Below, piece by piece: positions 51,652 to 60,534 of a stretch of 64,000 bases of DNA. Position 1 is the first letter of the stretch; every line of letters starts with the position of its first letter. The DNA comes from an uncultured Rhodospirillaceae bacterium. Its GTDB lineage: Bacteria > Pseudomonadota > Alphaproteobacteria > Dongiales > Dongiaceae. Both the position numbers and the translations under genes were made by a program. The stretch covers positions 62,001 through 126,000 of the forward strand of contig CADEFF010000002.1 in assembly GCA_902826565.1 (NCBI GenBank), in the 5' to 3' direction. Below the pieces are notes generated by a model. That model did not search any database. It saw nothing but the letters and a program-made list of their open reading frames with translations, and was not told the DNA's origin.

Positions 51652-52725
51652 CTAAAGATTCGCCTTGCGGATCGCGTCGATCACGGCGTCGGTGACCTGC
51701 TCGGTCGTGGCGGTGCCGCCGACGTCCGGCGTGAGGATGCCGGCGCCGGTGACGCGCGTGACCGCGGCCATAAGCCGTGCGGCGGCCTCCGGCAGACCCA
51801 GATGCTCCAGCATCTGCGCCGCCGTCCAGAAGGACGCGACCGGATTGGCGATGCCCTTCCCCGCGATATCGAAGGCCGAGCCGTGAATCGGCTCGAACAT
51901 CGAGGGAAACCGGCGCTCAGGATCGATGTTCGCGGTCGGCGCGACGCCGATGCTGCCGGCGAGCGCGCCGGCGAGATCCGACAGGATATCGGCATGGAGG
52001 TTGGTGGCGACGATGGTATCCAGGCTCTGCGGCCGCAAGGTCATCCGGACGGTCATTGCATCGACCAGCATCCTGTCCCAGGCGACGTCGGGAAAATCGC
52101 GCGCGACCTCGGCAGCGATCTCGTCCCACATCACCAGGCCGTAACGCTGCGCGTTGGATTTGGTGACCACGGTCAGCAGCTTGCGCGGCCGTGACTGCGC
52201 AATCCCGAAGGCGTAGCGCATGATGCGGGTGACGCCCGCCCGCGTGAAGATGGCGACCTCGGTCGCGATCTCCTCCGGCAGGCCGCGATGCGCGCGGCCG
52301 CCATGGCCGGCATATTCCCCTTCCGAGTTTTCGCGGACGATGACCCAATCGAGATCTTCGGCCCGCACGCCGCGCAGCGGCGACGCGATGCCCGGCAGGA
52401 TCTTCGTCGGCCTCACATTGGCATATTGGTCGAAGGCCTGGCAGATCCGGAGACGCAGGCCCCAGAGCGTCACATCGTCCGGGATGTCGGGCGCGCCGAC
52501 GGCGCCGAAATAGATCGCATCGAAGCGCTTCAGCGTGTCGAGCCCGTCGGCCGGCATCATGACGCCGTGCCGGCGATAATGGGCCGAACCCCAGTCGAAA
52601 GTCTCGATGCGAAGCCGCAGATCGCCGAGCCGCTGCTCGAGCGCGCTCAGAACCCGCAAGCCCGCGCCGATGACCTCCGGCCCGATCCCGTCGGCCGGGA
52701 TGGCGGCAATCGCATATTCCTTCAT
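51652..52725 (-). CDS. Tartrate/D-malate-type decarboxylating dehydrogenase
   Basis: Isocitrate/isopropylmalate dehydrogenase-family enzyme of 357 residues. ENSEGEYAGHGGRAHRG is characteristic of the tartrate dehydrogenase (TtuC/DmlA) branch; YAFGIAQSRPRK, VTKSNAQRYG and the metal-binding DILSDLAG are also present, and GSAFDIAGKGIANPVA binds the cofactor. Start ATG 52725. It is the last gene of the GntR-led operon, 106 bases after the acyl-CoA dehydrogenase gene. Isopropylmalate dehydrogenase is less likely without leucine genes nearby. It should oxidise and decarboxylate a 2-hydroxy-acid. Confidence 0.85.
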   Translation of the reverse strand: MKEYAIAAIPADGIGPEVIGAGLRVLSALEQRLGDLRLRIETFDWGSAHYRRHGVMMPADGLDTLKRFDAIYFGAVGAPDIPDDVTLWGLRLRICQAFDQYANVRPTKILPGIASPLRGVRAEDLDWVIVRENSEGEYAGHGGRAHRGLPEEIATEVAIFTRAGVTRIMRYAFGIAQSRPRKLLTVVTKSNAQRYGLVMWDEIAAEVARDFPDVAWDRMLVDAMTVRMTLRPQSLDTIVATNLHADILSDLAGALAGSIGVAPTANIDPERRFPSMFEPIHGSAFDIAGKGIANPVASFWTAAQMLEHLGLPEAAARLMAAVTRVTGAGILTPDVGGTATTEQVTDAVIDAIRKANL

Positions 52726-52831
52726 CTCGGCCCCACCCTTCCGGCGACGATCGCGCCCACCGCCCTGGCGCCCGCGCGACCTCGAAGCGATGGTGCGCGA
52801 GCCCGCCGCCTTCATCAAGGAGAGGCTTCGC

Positions 52832-54613
52832 TCAGGCGTCCGGCCAGAAATAATCGGGCGGCGGCGTCATCATCGTTTCGGCGCCGGCCTGGAGCGACTG
52901 CCAGTGTCCTTCGGCCATCGGCAGCATGCGCCGATAGAAGAACCGCGCGGTCATGATCTTGCCGGCGAGGAATCCGTCGTCATTGCCGCGTTCGAGGCCG
53001 GCCTCGGCCACCCGCGCCATCTTCAGCCACTGCCAGGCGAACAGGGTCAGGCCGAACATGCGCTGAAAATCCGTGCCGGCCGCACCGGCCTCCGACGGAT
53101 CGGCCGCGCTGCGTTCCCTGATCCAGTCGGCGGCCTGCGCGAGACGCGCCCGCGCCTGGGCGAGGCCTGCCGCCAGGTCGGCGAGCGCCGGCGGTGCCGC
53201 CGCCGCCTCCGTTTCGAGCTCGGCGAGAAAGCGGCGCCAGAGCGCGCCGTCGTCCCGCGGGATCTGGCGGCGGATCAGGTCGAGCGCCAGCATCCCGTTG
53301 GCGCCTTCCTGGATCGGGTTCAACCGCACCTCGCGCAGGAGCTGCTCCACGCCGTTGGCGCGTATGTAGCCATGACCGCCCAGCACCTGCAGGCAGTCAT
53401 TCGTGCACCAGACGCCGAAATCGGCGAGCGTCGCCTTGGTGGTGGAGGTGAGGAAGCCGAGCCAGTCCGCCGCCGCCTTGCGACGCGCCGGGTCGGGATG
53501 GCGCTCGGCGATATCCACCTCGAGACCGAGCCCGAGATAGAGCGCACGGGCCGCCTCGATATAGCCGCGCACGCCGAGCAGCATGCGCCGCACATCGGGA
53601 TGGCAGAGGATCGGATCGGCCGGCAGTTCGGGATGCGCGGGCTTTCCCGGCGCGCGACCCTGCAGTCTTTGGCGGGCATAGGCGGCCGCGATCTGATAGG
53701 CGGCCTCCGTGGCGGCCATGCCCTGCGATCCCACCATGAGCCGTGCCGCGTTGACCATGTCGAACATGGCGGCGAGGCCCTTGCCGCGCTCGCCGATGAG
53801 CCAGGCCGTGGCGCCGTCGAACGCCATCTGGCAGGTGGCGGAGGCCGCATAGGCCATCTTGTCTTCGAGCGTCACCGCGACGAGACCGTTGCGCGCGCCG
53901 TCCGGCAGGATTTTCGGCGTGAGGAAGAGGCTGAGCCCGCGCGATCCCGGCGGGTCGCCGACCGCGCGCGCCAGCACCAGATGCACGATGTTCTCCGTCA
54001 AATCGTGCTCGCCCGCGGAGATGAAGATCTTGGTGCCGGTAAGCCGCCAGGAGCCGTCGGCCGTCGGCTCGGCGCGCGTTCGCGCCAGCCCGACGTCGGT
54101 GCCGCAATGCGGCTCGGTCATGCACATGGTGCCGCCGAACCGGCCGCTCGCGAGCCCCTCGGAATAGACGGCCTGCAGCGCCGGCGAGGCGTGGCGCTGC
54201 ACCATGTGATAGACCATGGCGAAGAGGCCGAAATAATCCGAGGCCGCGATCGAGGCCGCGCTGGTCAGCTCGTTGAGCACGAAGGCAAGCATCTGCGGCA
54301 GGCCCTGCCCGCCATGCTCCGGCCTGGCGCAGAGGCCGCTCCAACCGCCCGCGACGAAGGCCGCGTAGGCGGCGCGGATGCCGGGCGGCGTGGTGACCAC
54401 ACCCTTCTCCATCCGGCAGCCCTCCGCCTCGCTCGCCTGGTTCTGCGGCTGGATCTGCTCCGCCGCCATCTTGCCTGCTTCCTCCAGCACCTGGTCGATC
54501 AGGTCCCGGTCGACGCCCGGAAAGGCGCCGGTTTCGGCCAGCACCCGCTCGGTCTGCAGCAGATCGTGGACCACGAAGCGGATATCGCGCAGCGGTGGGC
54601 TATAGCTCGGCAT
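52832..54613 (-). CDS. Acyl-CoA dehydrogenase, DmdC-like long form
   Basis: FAD-dependent acyl-CoA dehydrogenase of 593 residues, longer than the typical 380-400. The N-terminal YSPPLRDIRFVVHDLL and GVVTTPPGIRAAYAAFVAGG match the DmdC (3-methylmercaptopropionyl-CoA dehydrogenase) group. TEPHCGTDVG and TGTKIFISAGEHDLTENI follow, and the base is expected in NPIQEGANGMLALDL. The C-terminal extension is about 130 residues. Such enzymes act on various acyl-CoAs, and the name does not prove sulfur chemistry. It is 27 bases after the preceding gene in a GntR-led operon. Confidence 0.83.
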   Translation of the reverse strand: MPSYSPPLRDIRFVVHDLLQTERVLAETGAFPGVDRDLIDQVLEEAGKMAAEQIQPQNQASEAEGCRMEKGVVTTPPGIRAAYAAFVAGGWSGLCARPEHGGQGLPQMLAFVLNELTSAASIAASDYFGLFAMVYHMVQRHASPALQAVYSEGLASGRFGGTMCMTEPHCGTDVGLARTRAEPTADGSWRLTGTKIFISAGEHDLTENIVHLVLARAVGDPPGSRGLSLFLTPKILPDGARNGLVAVTLEDKMAYAASATCQMAFDGATAWLIGERGKGLAAMFDMVNAARLMVGSQGMAATEAAYQIAAAYARQRLQGRAPGKPAHPELPADPILCHPDVRRMLLGVRGYIEAARALYLGLGLEVDIAERHPDPARRKAAADWLGFLTSTTKATLADFGVWCTNDCLQVLGGHGYIRANGVEQLLREVRLNPIQEGANGMLALDLIRRQIPRDDGALWRRFLAELETEAAAAPPALADLAAGLAQARARLAQAADWIRERSAADPSEAGAAGTDFQRMFGLTLFAWQWLKMARVAEAGLERGNDDGFLAGKIMTARFFYRRMLPMAEGHWQSLQAGAETMMTPPPDYFWPDA

Positions 54614-54640
54614 GGCCGGCCCTTTCTGAAGCTTCCCGCG

Positions 54641-55516
54641 TCATGGCTCGCTGCGTGGCCGGAGGAATTCGGGGAAACAGGCGGCGATCTCCCGGTCGCC
54701 CGCGCCATGCGCGATGGCGCTGGACATCAGCCCATGCACCTCCGCGAGGATCGGCACGGCGGCGCCGCTCCGGCGCGCCACCTCGAGAATCCCCGCGACC
54801 GCCTTGTGATGCACCGAGATGGAGGCCTCGCGGGCGGGCGCGAAGCGGCCGGTGGCGATCTCCTTGGCGGCGCGTTCGATGTTTCCGTAAAGCGGCCCCA
54901 GAAGGCTCATCGCGACCTCGGTATAGACCGTGGTGTCGAGCCCGGCCGCCCTGGCGAGCGCCGCCGCCTGGAGATAGGACATCATCCAGGCGTAGTTCCG
55001 CGCGAGCAGCACATTGTCGTAGGTCTTGGCGAGCCCCGGCGCCGTGCCGACATGACGGTGGCGCGGCCCGATCGGCGCGAGGTGCGGCAGGAGCTCGCGA
55101 TGCAGCGATTCGTCGCCCGAATGGACGAAGAGTACGCGGTCGCTGCCGATGTCCGAGGGGAAGCCCAGCACCGCGACATCGAGCGAACGCGCGGCCTCGC
55201 CCCGCGCCCAGGCGTCGAAAGCGATGGCGTCGTCGGGCAGGCCCGAGCAGAGCTGCACCAGGATCTTGCCTGTGAGCCGGCCGGCGAGCGGACGCAGCGC
55301 CTCCTCCGTGCTGGGATAGCTCAGCATGACCAGCAGCAGGAGGTCCGCTTCGGCCGCGGCCGTCTCGAGTTGCGGATGGACGGTGGCGCCGGCGGCCGAC
55401 AGCGCCGGGAAGTCGCGCGGGGTGCGATTCCACCCGACGACCTTGCGCCCTCCCTTCGCGAGGGCTGTCCCCAGCGCCTGCCCCATATTTCCGAGACCGA
55501 TAATACCGATGCGCAT
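54641..55516 (-). CDS. NAD(P)-dependent 3-hydroxyisobutyrate dehydrogenase/imine reductase-like enzyme
   Basis: Beta-hydroxyacid dehydrogenase-superfamily protein of 291 residues. GLGNMG near the N terminus binds NAD(P), with N30-R31 (VGWNRTP) favouring NADP. The catalytic-site segment TAPGLAKTYDNVLL has K164, as in hydroxyisobutyrate dehydrogenases, followed by YDN, as in imine reductases, so it may lie between the two. A C-terminal helical domain completes the fold. It is 67 bases downstream of the Gfo/Idh/MocA gene. Substrate unknown. Confidence 0.78.
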   Translation of the reverse strand: MRIGIIGLGNMGQALGTALAKGGRKVVGWNRTPRDFPALSAAGATVHPQLETAAAEADLLLLVMLSYPSTEEALRPLAGRLTGKILVQLCSGLPDDAIAFDAWARGEAARSLDVAVLGFPSDIGSDRVLFVHSGDESLHRELLPHLAPIGPRHRHVGTAPGLAKTYDNVLLARNYAWMMSYLQAAALARAAGLDTTVYTEVAMSLLGPLYGNIERAAKEIATGRFAPAREASISVHHKAVAGILEVARRSGAAVPILAEVHGLMSSAIAHGAGDREIAACFPEFLRPRSEP

Positions 55517-55583
55517 CGTGTTTTCCTTTCCGTATCGACCGCGCGCAGGGATCCGGCGCCATAGCCGCGCCGAGCCCGAGCGC

Positions 55584-56630
55584 CTAGCGATAGGCGATCA
55601 GAAGCGTTTCGAGCGTGGCAAGCCCGACCTCGCCCGGCGTGGTCGCCGGCCGATCGGCCTGCACATCCTCGATAAGGCACTGCATCTGCGCGCGGAAGTG
55701 ATCCGGGGCCGCCTTTCCCTGCAACGGGATCTGGCGCACGCCCTCGGGCCCGAACGCATAGAGCAGATTCGCATAGTGAAAGATGCGGAGCGCACCCGTG
55801 GATCCGTAGAAATGGATCGAGCTCGGATGCCTGATCCAGCCGCCCGCCTTCACATAGCCGTCCACGTCCCACCCGTCGCCGAGCGAGAAGAGCCCCTCGT
55901 TCGGCAGCTCCGTCGGAAAGGTGCATTCGTTGTAGATGAGCTCGGCGGCGGCCCCGTTGTCGTAGTCGAGATGGAGATGCTCGGTACGCATCGGCTGGCC
56001 CGACCGGTTGCCCCGGCCATGGCCGCCCACGACTTTCGCGCCGGAGAGCCAGGCGAATACGTCGATCAGATGGATGCCGTGATCGACCAGCCCCATCGGG
56101 AAGCCGCCCGGCCCCCCGACCGGATAGTGCGAAGGCGGCATCGGCCTGATGGCAGCCGTGCCCTTTCCGCCGAGCGCATGTTCCCGCATCAGGGCGATCT
56201 CGCCGATGGCGCCCGCCTGCAGCAGCTCTCGTGCCCGGCGGACCGCCGGGAGAAAGCGGTAGGTGGAGCCGTAGAAGAGCCGCACGCCCGCCTCGGCGCA
56301 GACGGCGATCATCCGGCGCGCGCTCTCGGGCGTGAGCGCGATCGGCTTTTCCACCAGCACCTGGATCTTCTTCGCGGCGGCGAGTTCGGTCAGCGCCTCG
56401 TGGCTTGCGGCGGGGGTCGCGATGCAGACGATGTCGAGACGCGCCTCCTCCAGCATCCTTCGCGCATCGGCATAGGTGACGATGCCGCGCGACGCATCGA
56501 GCGCCGACAAGGCATGGCTGTCGGAATCGGCGACCGCCACCAGCCGGCCGCCCGTCAGCTCGCGATAGGCCTCGGCATGGATCTTTCCCACGACGCCGAG
56601 CCCGATCAGTCCGATGCGCAATTCCGCCAT
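55584..56630 (-). CDS. Gfo/Idh/MocA-family oxidoreductase
   Basis: NAD(P)-dependent oxidoreductase of 348 residues. GLIGLGVVGKIHAEAY is the Rossmann motif, the catalytic lysine is in VLVEKPIALT, and VDHGIHLIDVFAWLSG carries the second-domain His. The family acts on sugars, inositols and similar polyols, or on imines. It starts three bases after the GntR stop, so the regulator and enzyme are cotranscribed. The nature of the substrate is unknown. Confidence 0.85.
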   Translation of the reverse strand: MAELRIGLIGLGVVGKIHAEAYRELTGGRLVAVADSDSHALSALDASRGIVTYADARRMLEEARLDIVCIATPAASHEALTELAAAKKIQVLVEKPIALTPESARRMIAVCAEAGVRLFYGSTYRFLPAVRRARELLQAGAIGEIALMREHALGGKGTAAIRPMPPSHYPVGGPGGFPMGLVDHGIHLIDVFAWLSGAKVVGGHGRGNRSGQPMRTEHLHLDYDNGAAAELIYNECTFPTELPNEGLFSLGDGWDVDGYVKAGGWIRHPSSIHFYGSTGALRIFHYANLLYAFGPEGVRQIPLQGKAAPDHFRAQMQCLIEDVQADRPATTPGEVGLATLETLLIAYR

Positions 56631-56633
56631 GGC

Positions 56634-57332
56634 CTACCCGTCCTCTGCCGCGAACGTCGCGACGCGCTTCAATATTTCGCCGGCCTTGTCGATATCGGCC
56701 GCCAGCGCCGCCTGGGCGGCGGCGGCATCCCCGCGCTTCAGCGCGACGATCACCGGCCGGTGCGTCGCATGCGTCACCTGCGGCCGTTCGCCATCGGGAA
56801 AGACGAAAGTCAGATAGGGACCGATCTGAAGCCAGAGCGATTCGATGATCGGCATCAGCACGGCCGACCCGGCGGCCTCGTAGATTGTGAAGTGAAATTC
56901 CTGGTTGAGCTCGATGAAGCGCTCGCGCCGGACCCGGCGCGACGCCGCCGCCATCTCCGCATCGATCTCCTCCAGGCGCAGGAGCGTCTCGCGATCGATG
57001 CGGCTCGCCGCTTCGGCGGCGGCGAACCCTTCGATCCGCATGCGGATCCGGCGGAGATCGTCGAACTGCGCCACCGTCATGAGGGGCGTGCCGAAGGAGC
57101 GGTTGGGCAGCATGGCGAGCGCACGTTCGGCCACGAGCTGGCGCAGCGCCTCGCGCACCGGCATGGCGCTGGTCTTCAGCGCCCCCGCAAGCGCGCGGAT
57201 GGTGAGCGAGCGGCCGGGTGGAAAGGCGCCGCGCATCAGCGCCTGGCGCAGCGCGCGATAGACGCGCTCCTGCAAATTCTCGCGCGACATCGGCGCGATT
57301 TCCCTGAGTTCCGCCTGAAGGGGCATCGCCAT
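56634..57332 (-). CDS. GntR-family regulator, FCD-type
   Basis: Regulator of about 232 residues from ATG 57332; ATG 57290 is a shorter alternative. The winged helix (RENLQERVYRALRQALMRG, IRALAGALKTSAMPVREALR) is followed by an FCD domain with NQEFHFTIYEAAGS and a C-terminal HATHRPVIVAL carrying metal-site histidines. It is the first gene of the leftward operon and divergent from the acyl-CoA synthetase. An exact TGTGATCACA palindrome lies 42 bases upstream of 57332, probably its operator. Confidence 0.83.
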   Translation of the reverse strand: MAMPLQAELREIAPMSRENLQERVYRALRQALMRGAFPPGRSLTIRALAGALKTSAMPVREALRQLVAERALAMLPNRSFGTPLMTVAQFDDLRRIRMRIEGFAAAEAASRIDRETLLRLEEIDAEMAAASRRVRRERFIELNQEFHFTIYEAAGSAVLMPIIESLWLQIGPYLTFVFPDGERPQVTHATHRPVIVALKRGDAAAAQAALAADIDKAGEILKRVATFAAEDG

Positions 57333-57373
57333 GCGGCCCGAGCTTAAGTCTCCGGCCTTGACATTACAAGTGT

Positions 57374-57383
57374 TGTGATCACA
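57374..57383. promoter_or_regulatory. Candidate GntR operator in a divergent promoter gap
   Basis: TGTGATCACA is an exact 10-base palindrome with a GT-N-AC layout compatible with GntR-family sites. It sits near the middle of the 100-base gap between the leftward gntR start and the rightward acyl-CoA synthetase start, so one site could control both directions. It also resembles a half-conserved CRP/FNR-type core, but no extended TGTGA-N6-TCACA match is present. Confidence 0.5.
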
Positions 57384-57432
57384 GCATATCGACCTCAGGC
57401 CGCGAGGACGGCAGGATCGGGCGGGACAAGGG

Positions 57433-59478
57433 ATGAACCTCGAGCGCTTGCTGCGGCCGAAGCGCGTGGCGATCCTCGGCGGAAGCTGGGTCGATCCGAT
57501 CGCGCCGCAATGCCGCAATCTGGGTTTCGCCGGCGAGATCTGGCGCGTGCATCCGACCCGGCCGAGCGGTCCCCGGGAGCGCTACTACCGCTCGCTCGCC
57601 GAGCTGCCCGCCGTGCCGGATTGCGTGGCGGTCGGCGTCTCGCGCGAGCTCACCGTCGCCGCCATGCCCGAGCTCGTCGCCGCCGGGGTGGGCGGCGCCG
57701 TCTGCTTCGCCTCCGGATTCGCCGAAGCGCCCGAGGCGGGCGGACGGGAGTTGAGCGAGGCGCTGCTCGAGGCGGCGGGCAACATGCCGTTCCTCGGGCC
57801 CAACTGCTACGGCTTCATCAATTATTTCGATCGCGTGGGGCTGTGGCCGGACCAGATCGGCGGCGAGCCGGTCGATCGCGGTGTGGCCCTCATCTGCCAG
57901 TCGGGCGCGATCTCCTTCACCCTGATGAGCCAGCAGCGCCAGCTCCCGATCGGCTATCTCATCACCATCGGCAACCAGGCGCGCATCCAGATCCATCACC
58001 TGATCCGCAGCCTTCTCGAGGACGGCCGCGTCTCCGTCATCGGGCTCTATGTCGAAGGTGTGAGCGACCTCGCCGCCTTCCAGGCCGCCGCCGAACAGGC
58101 CCGCGCCCAGGGCGTGCCGATCGCCCTCATCAAGTCCGGCCGCAGTGCCGCCGCGGCCAAGGCGGCGGCGAGCCATACCGCCTCGCTGAGCGGCGCGGAT
58201 CGACTTTATGACGCGCTCTTCCGTCGGCTCGGGATCGCGCGCTGCGACTCCCTCGCCGAGCTGGTCGAGACGCTGAAGCTGCTCCATGTGCATGGACCGC
58301 TCGCCACCCCGCGCGTGCTCGTCACCGGCTTCTCCGGCGGCGACATGGGCATGACCGCGGATCTCGCCGACGGGCTCCCGCTCGACTTCGCGCCGATCCC
58401 GCAACCCGTCAAAGACGATCTGGTGAAGGTGCTCGGCACCCGCGTCGCGCTCGACAATCCGTTCGATTTCCAGACTTTCATCTGGTTCAAGCGCGAACGG
58501 CTCGAAGCCATGTTCCGGGCCCTGAGCGCCGGCGGCTATTCCACGCTCGGCTTCGTCGTCGATCATCCCGATCCGGACTATTGCGACATCGCCCATTACG
58601 AAGTGCCGCTCCGCGTCTTCGTCGAAACCGCGCGCGCGGCGGGCCAGCCGGCGGCCGTCATCACCTCGCTGCCCGAGGCGCTGCCGAAGCGCATCCGGCG
58701 CTACTGCATGGCGCGCGGCGTGCCGCCGCTCCAGGGTCTGCCGGAGGCGCTCCGGGCACTGGCGCATGCGGCCGCGATCCGCACGGCATGGGACGCCGCC
58801 GCGCCCTTGCGCCTGCTGCCCGGCCCCGCCGAGGCGGCGCCGTCGCAGAGCCTGAGCGAGGCCGAGGCCAAGGCCGAGCTCGCGAAGGCGGGCATCGCCG
58901 TGCCGCGCGGCTGGCACGGTCCCGCCGCCGAGGCTGCGGTCGCCTCGGCGGGGCTTGCCTTCCCCCTGATCGCCAAGACCAGCGCCCCGACGATCCTGCA
59001 CAAGACCGAGGTCGGCGGCGTGCGGCCAAACCTGCAGGACGAAAAGGCCGTGGCCGTCGCCGCCTCGGCGCTTCGGTCCCTGGCGCCGGAGGTGCTCGTC
59101 GAGGAAATGGCGCAGGACATCGTGGCGGAACTGCTCCTCGGCGTGTCCGTCGACCGGCAGTTCGGCCCGACATTGCTGCTGGGTGCCGGTGGGACCCTGA
59201 CGGAGCTGCTCCGGGAGGTGCGCCCGCTGCTGTTCCCGGTGAGCGAGGCGCAGATCCTGGCGGCGCTGCGAAGCCTCGCGGTCTGGCCCCTGCTTCAGGG
59301 CTTTCGCGGGCGCCCGGTCGGCGATGTCGACGCGGTGGTCGAAACGGTGCTCGCGCTGGCGCGCTATGTCGAGGCCAATGCCGCGAACATCCTCGAGCTC
59401 GAGATCAATCCGCTCATGGTGCGGCCCCAGGGCCGCGGCGCGCTCGCGGGCGATGCCCTGCTGCGGCTGGCGAGGTGA
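57433..59478 (+). CDS. NDP-forming acyl-CoA synthetase, fused alpha and beta parts
   Basis: Protein of 681 residues: CoA-binding domain (LLRPKRVAILGGSWVDPIA), succinyl-CoA-ligase-like flavodoxin domain with ICQSGAISFT and the phospho-histidine region ASHTASLSG (H248), then an ATP-grasp domain (IAKTSAPTILHKTEVGGV, LLGAGGTLTELL, LELEINPLMV). This is the layout of ADP-forming acetyl-CoA synthetase/Pat-like proteins; there is no GNAT acetyltransferase domain. It is divergent from the GntR-led operon and may activate or release the acyl-CoA handled by the DmdC-like dehydrogenase. The ribosome site is weak. Confidence 0.85.
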   Translation: MNLERLLRPKRVAILGGSWVDPIAPQCRNLGFAGEIWRVHPTRPSGPRERYYRSLAELPAVPDCVAVGVSRELTVAAMPELVAAGVGGAVCFASGFAEAPEAGGRELSEALLEAAGNMPFLGPNCYGFINYFDRVGLWPDQIGGEPVDRGVALICQSGAISFTLMSQQRQLPIGYLITIGNQARIQIHHLIRSLLEDGRVSVIGLYVEGVSDLAAFQAAAEQARAQGVPIALIKSGRSAAAAKAAASHTASLSGADRLYDALFRRLGIARCDSLAELVETLKLLHVHGPLATPRVLVTGFSGGDMGMTADLADGLPLDFAPIPQPVKDDLVKVLGTRVALDNPFDFQTFIWFKRERLEAMFRALSAGGYSTLGFVVDHPDPDYCDIAHYEVPLRVFVETARAAGQPAAVITSLPEALPKRIRRYCMARGVPPLQGLPEALRALAHAAAIRTAWDAAAPLRLLPGPAEAAPSQSLSEAEAKAELAKAGIAVPRGWHGPAAEAAVASAGLAFPLIAKTSAPTILHKTEVGGVRPNLQDEKAVAVAASALRSLAPEVLVEEMAQDIVAELLLGVSVDRQFGPTLLLGAGGTLTELLREVRPLLFPVSEAQILAALRSLAVWPLLQGFRGRPVGDVDAVVETVLALARYVEANAANILELEINPLMVRPQGRGALAGDALLRLAR

Positions 59479-59517
59479 CACCGCTTACGGCGGCTCGGCC
59501 GTCGACCCCGGATATAT

Positions 59518-60147
59518 CTAGGCGCCGCCCTTCTCGATCGACTCCCAGAACTCCCTGGTCGAATTGACGCGCGGAAACGGCGTCGTCGGCACGGGAACGC
59601 CGAGGAAGGCGCATAGGGGCGCCCAGCCCTGCGCAACCTCGAACACGAGGAGCCGGTCCGGCGGCGCTGCGGCCTTGACCTCGGCATTGTGCCGCTCGAA
59701 GCAGGCCTTGATATGGTCCGGATCGTCGAGCCGGCCGTCGAAGGCGCGGTTGACGATGACATCCCGCGTCATGGCGAGAATCGCCCTGATCGTCGGGTCG
59801 GGGACATCGCGCACACCCAGCAGCTTCAGGATGGTCTGCGAGAAGCTCTCGTACCAGCGTTCCGTATCGCGCACGGTGAGCACGATCCTGGCAGCGGGGA
59901 ATTTTTCGGCGAGGTCGCTCCAGAACTGCGCCGAGGGCCAATCCACGGTGGAGCGGTAGCCGGCCAGAAGCTCGGCCCAATCGACCGCCTCGCCCCGACC
60001 CGCCGCATGCCAGGTCGGAATCTGCCCGGGATGCGCCATCACTTCTTCCATGTGATGGCAGGGACCGAACCCGAGCTGCTCGAGCGCCTGCTTGAGAGAC
60101 AGCGTGCCGGTCCGCCCGAGGCCGGCACCGATTACCGCAAGGGACAT
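59518..60147 (-). CDS. Sulfotransferase-family protein
   Basis: Protein of about 209 residues beginning MSLAVIGAGLGRTGTLSLKQ, where GLGRTGTLS matches the PAPS 5'-phosphosulfate loop of Sulfotransfer_4-type proteins. FPAARIVLTVRDTERWYESF supplies the 3'-phosphate binding segment, with R and S as expected. AGGATC precedes ATG 60147. Members of this family occur widely in Alphaproteobacteria without known substrate; it could alternatively be a phosphotransferase-like P-loop protein. It is convergent with the acyl-CoA synthetase gene. Confidence 0.75.
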   Translation of the reverse strand: MSLAVIGAGLGRTGTLSLKQALEQLGFGPCHHMEEVMAHPGQIPTWHAAGRGEAVDWAELLAGYRSTVDWPSAQFWSDLAEKFPAARIVLTVRDTERWYESFSQTILKLLGVRDVPDPTIRAILAMTRDVIVNRAFDGRLDDPDHIKACFERHNAEVKAAAPPDRLLVFEVAQGWAPLCAFLGVPVPTTPFPRVNSTREFWESIEKGGA

Positions 60148-60534
60148 CGACGGGGATCCTTGATCTTGAGCGCGACGTTGTCGAACTGGCAGAACCGCAT
60201 CGAGTCCATGGTACTTGCGGGCGTCGCGTATGGCCAGGAGCCCGGGGCAATTCCGTCGATCATCATTGACACGAGAACGATACTGACGCCGCCCAGCATC
60301 GTAAGGTTCATATCCTGACTTCCGATGCCTGTAGCACCAAGAGGCCAAATCCATTCCAAGGACTGGAACGACAGTCGATGTTCGTCCAGTATCCTCCGTC
60401 AGGGCGCAATTGACCGGCAGCCAGCTTGCCGCTCATTCTCGGTAGGGACAGGATCTCCGCCGCGTCCAGTTTGTCCAATGGCGAAATGGGCCGACGCAGC
60501 AACGAGTCAGCAATCGAACGGGGAGGATCTCAAA
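60148..60534 (+). other. Divergent intergenic region, 387 bases
   Basis: Separates the leftward sulfotransferase-family gene from the rightward PotDABC-type operon. GC is somewhat lower than in the flanking genes. On the minus strand, 60200-60177 reads MRFCQFDN, like the opening of fumarylacetoacetate-hydrolase-family proteins, but the similarity stops there, so it may be a remnant. GGGGAGG for the binding-protein gene is at the right end. No other gene or hairpin stands out. Confidence 0.35.
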
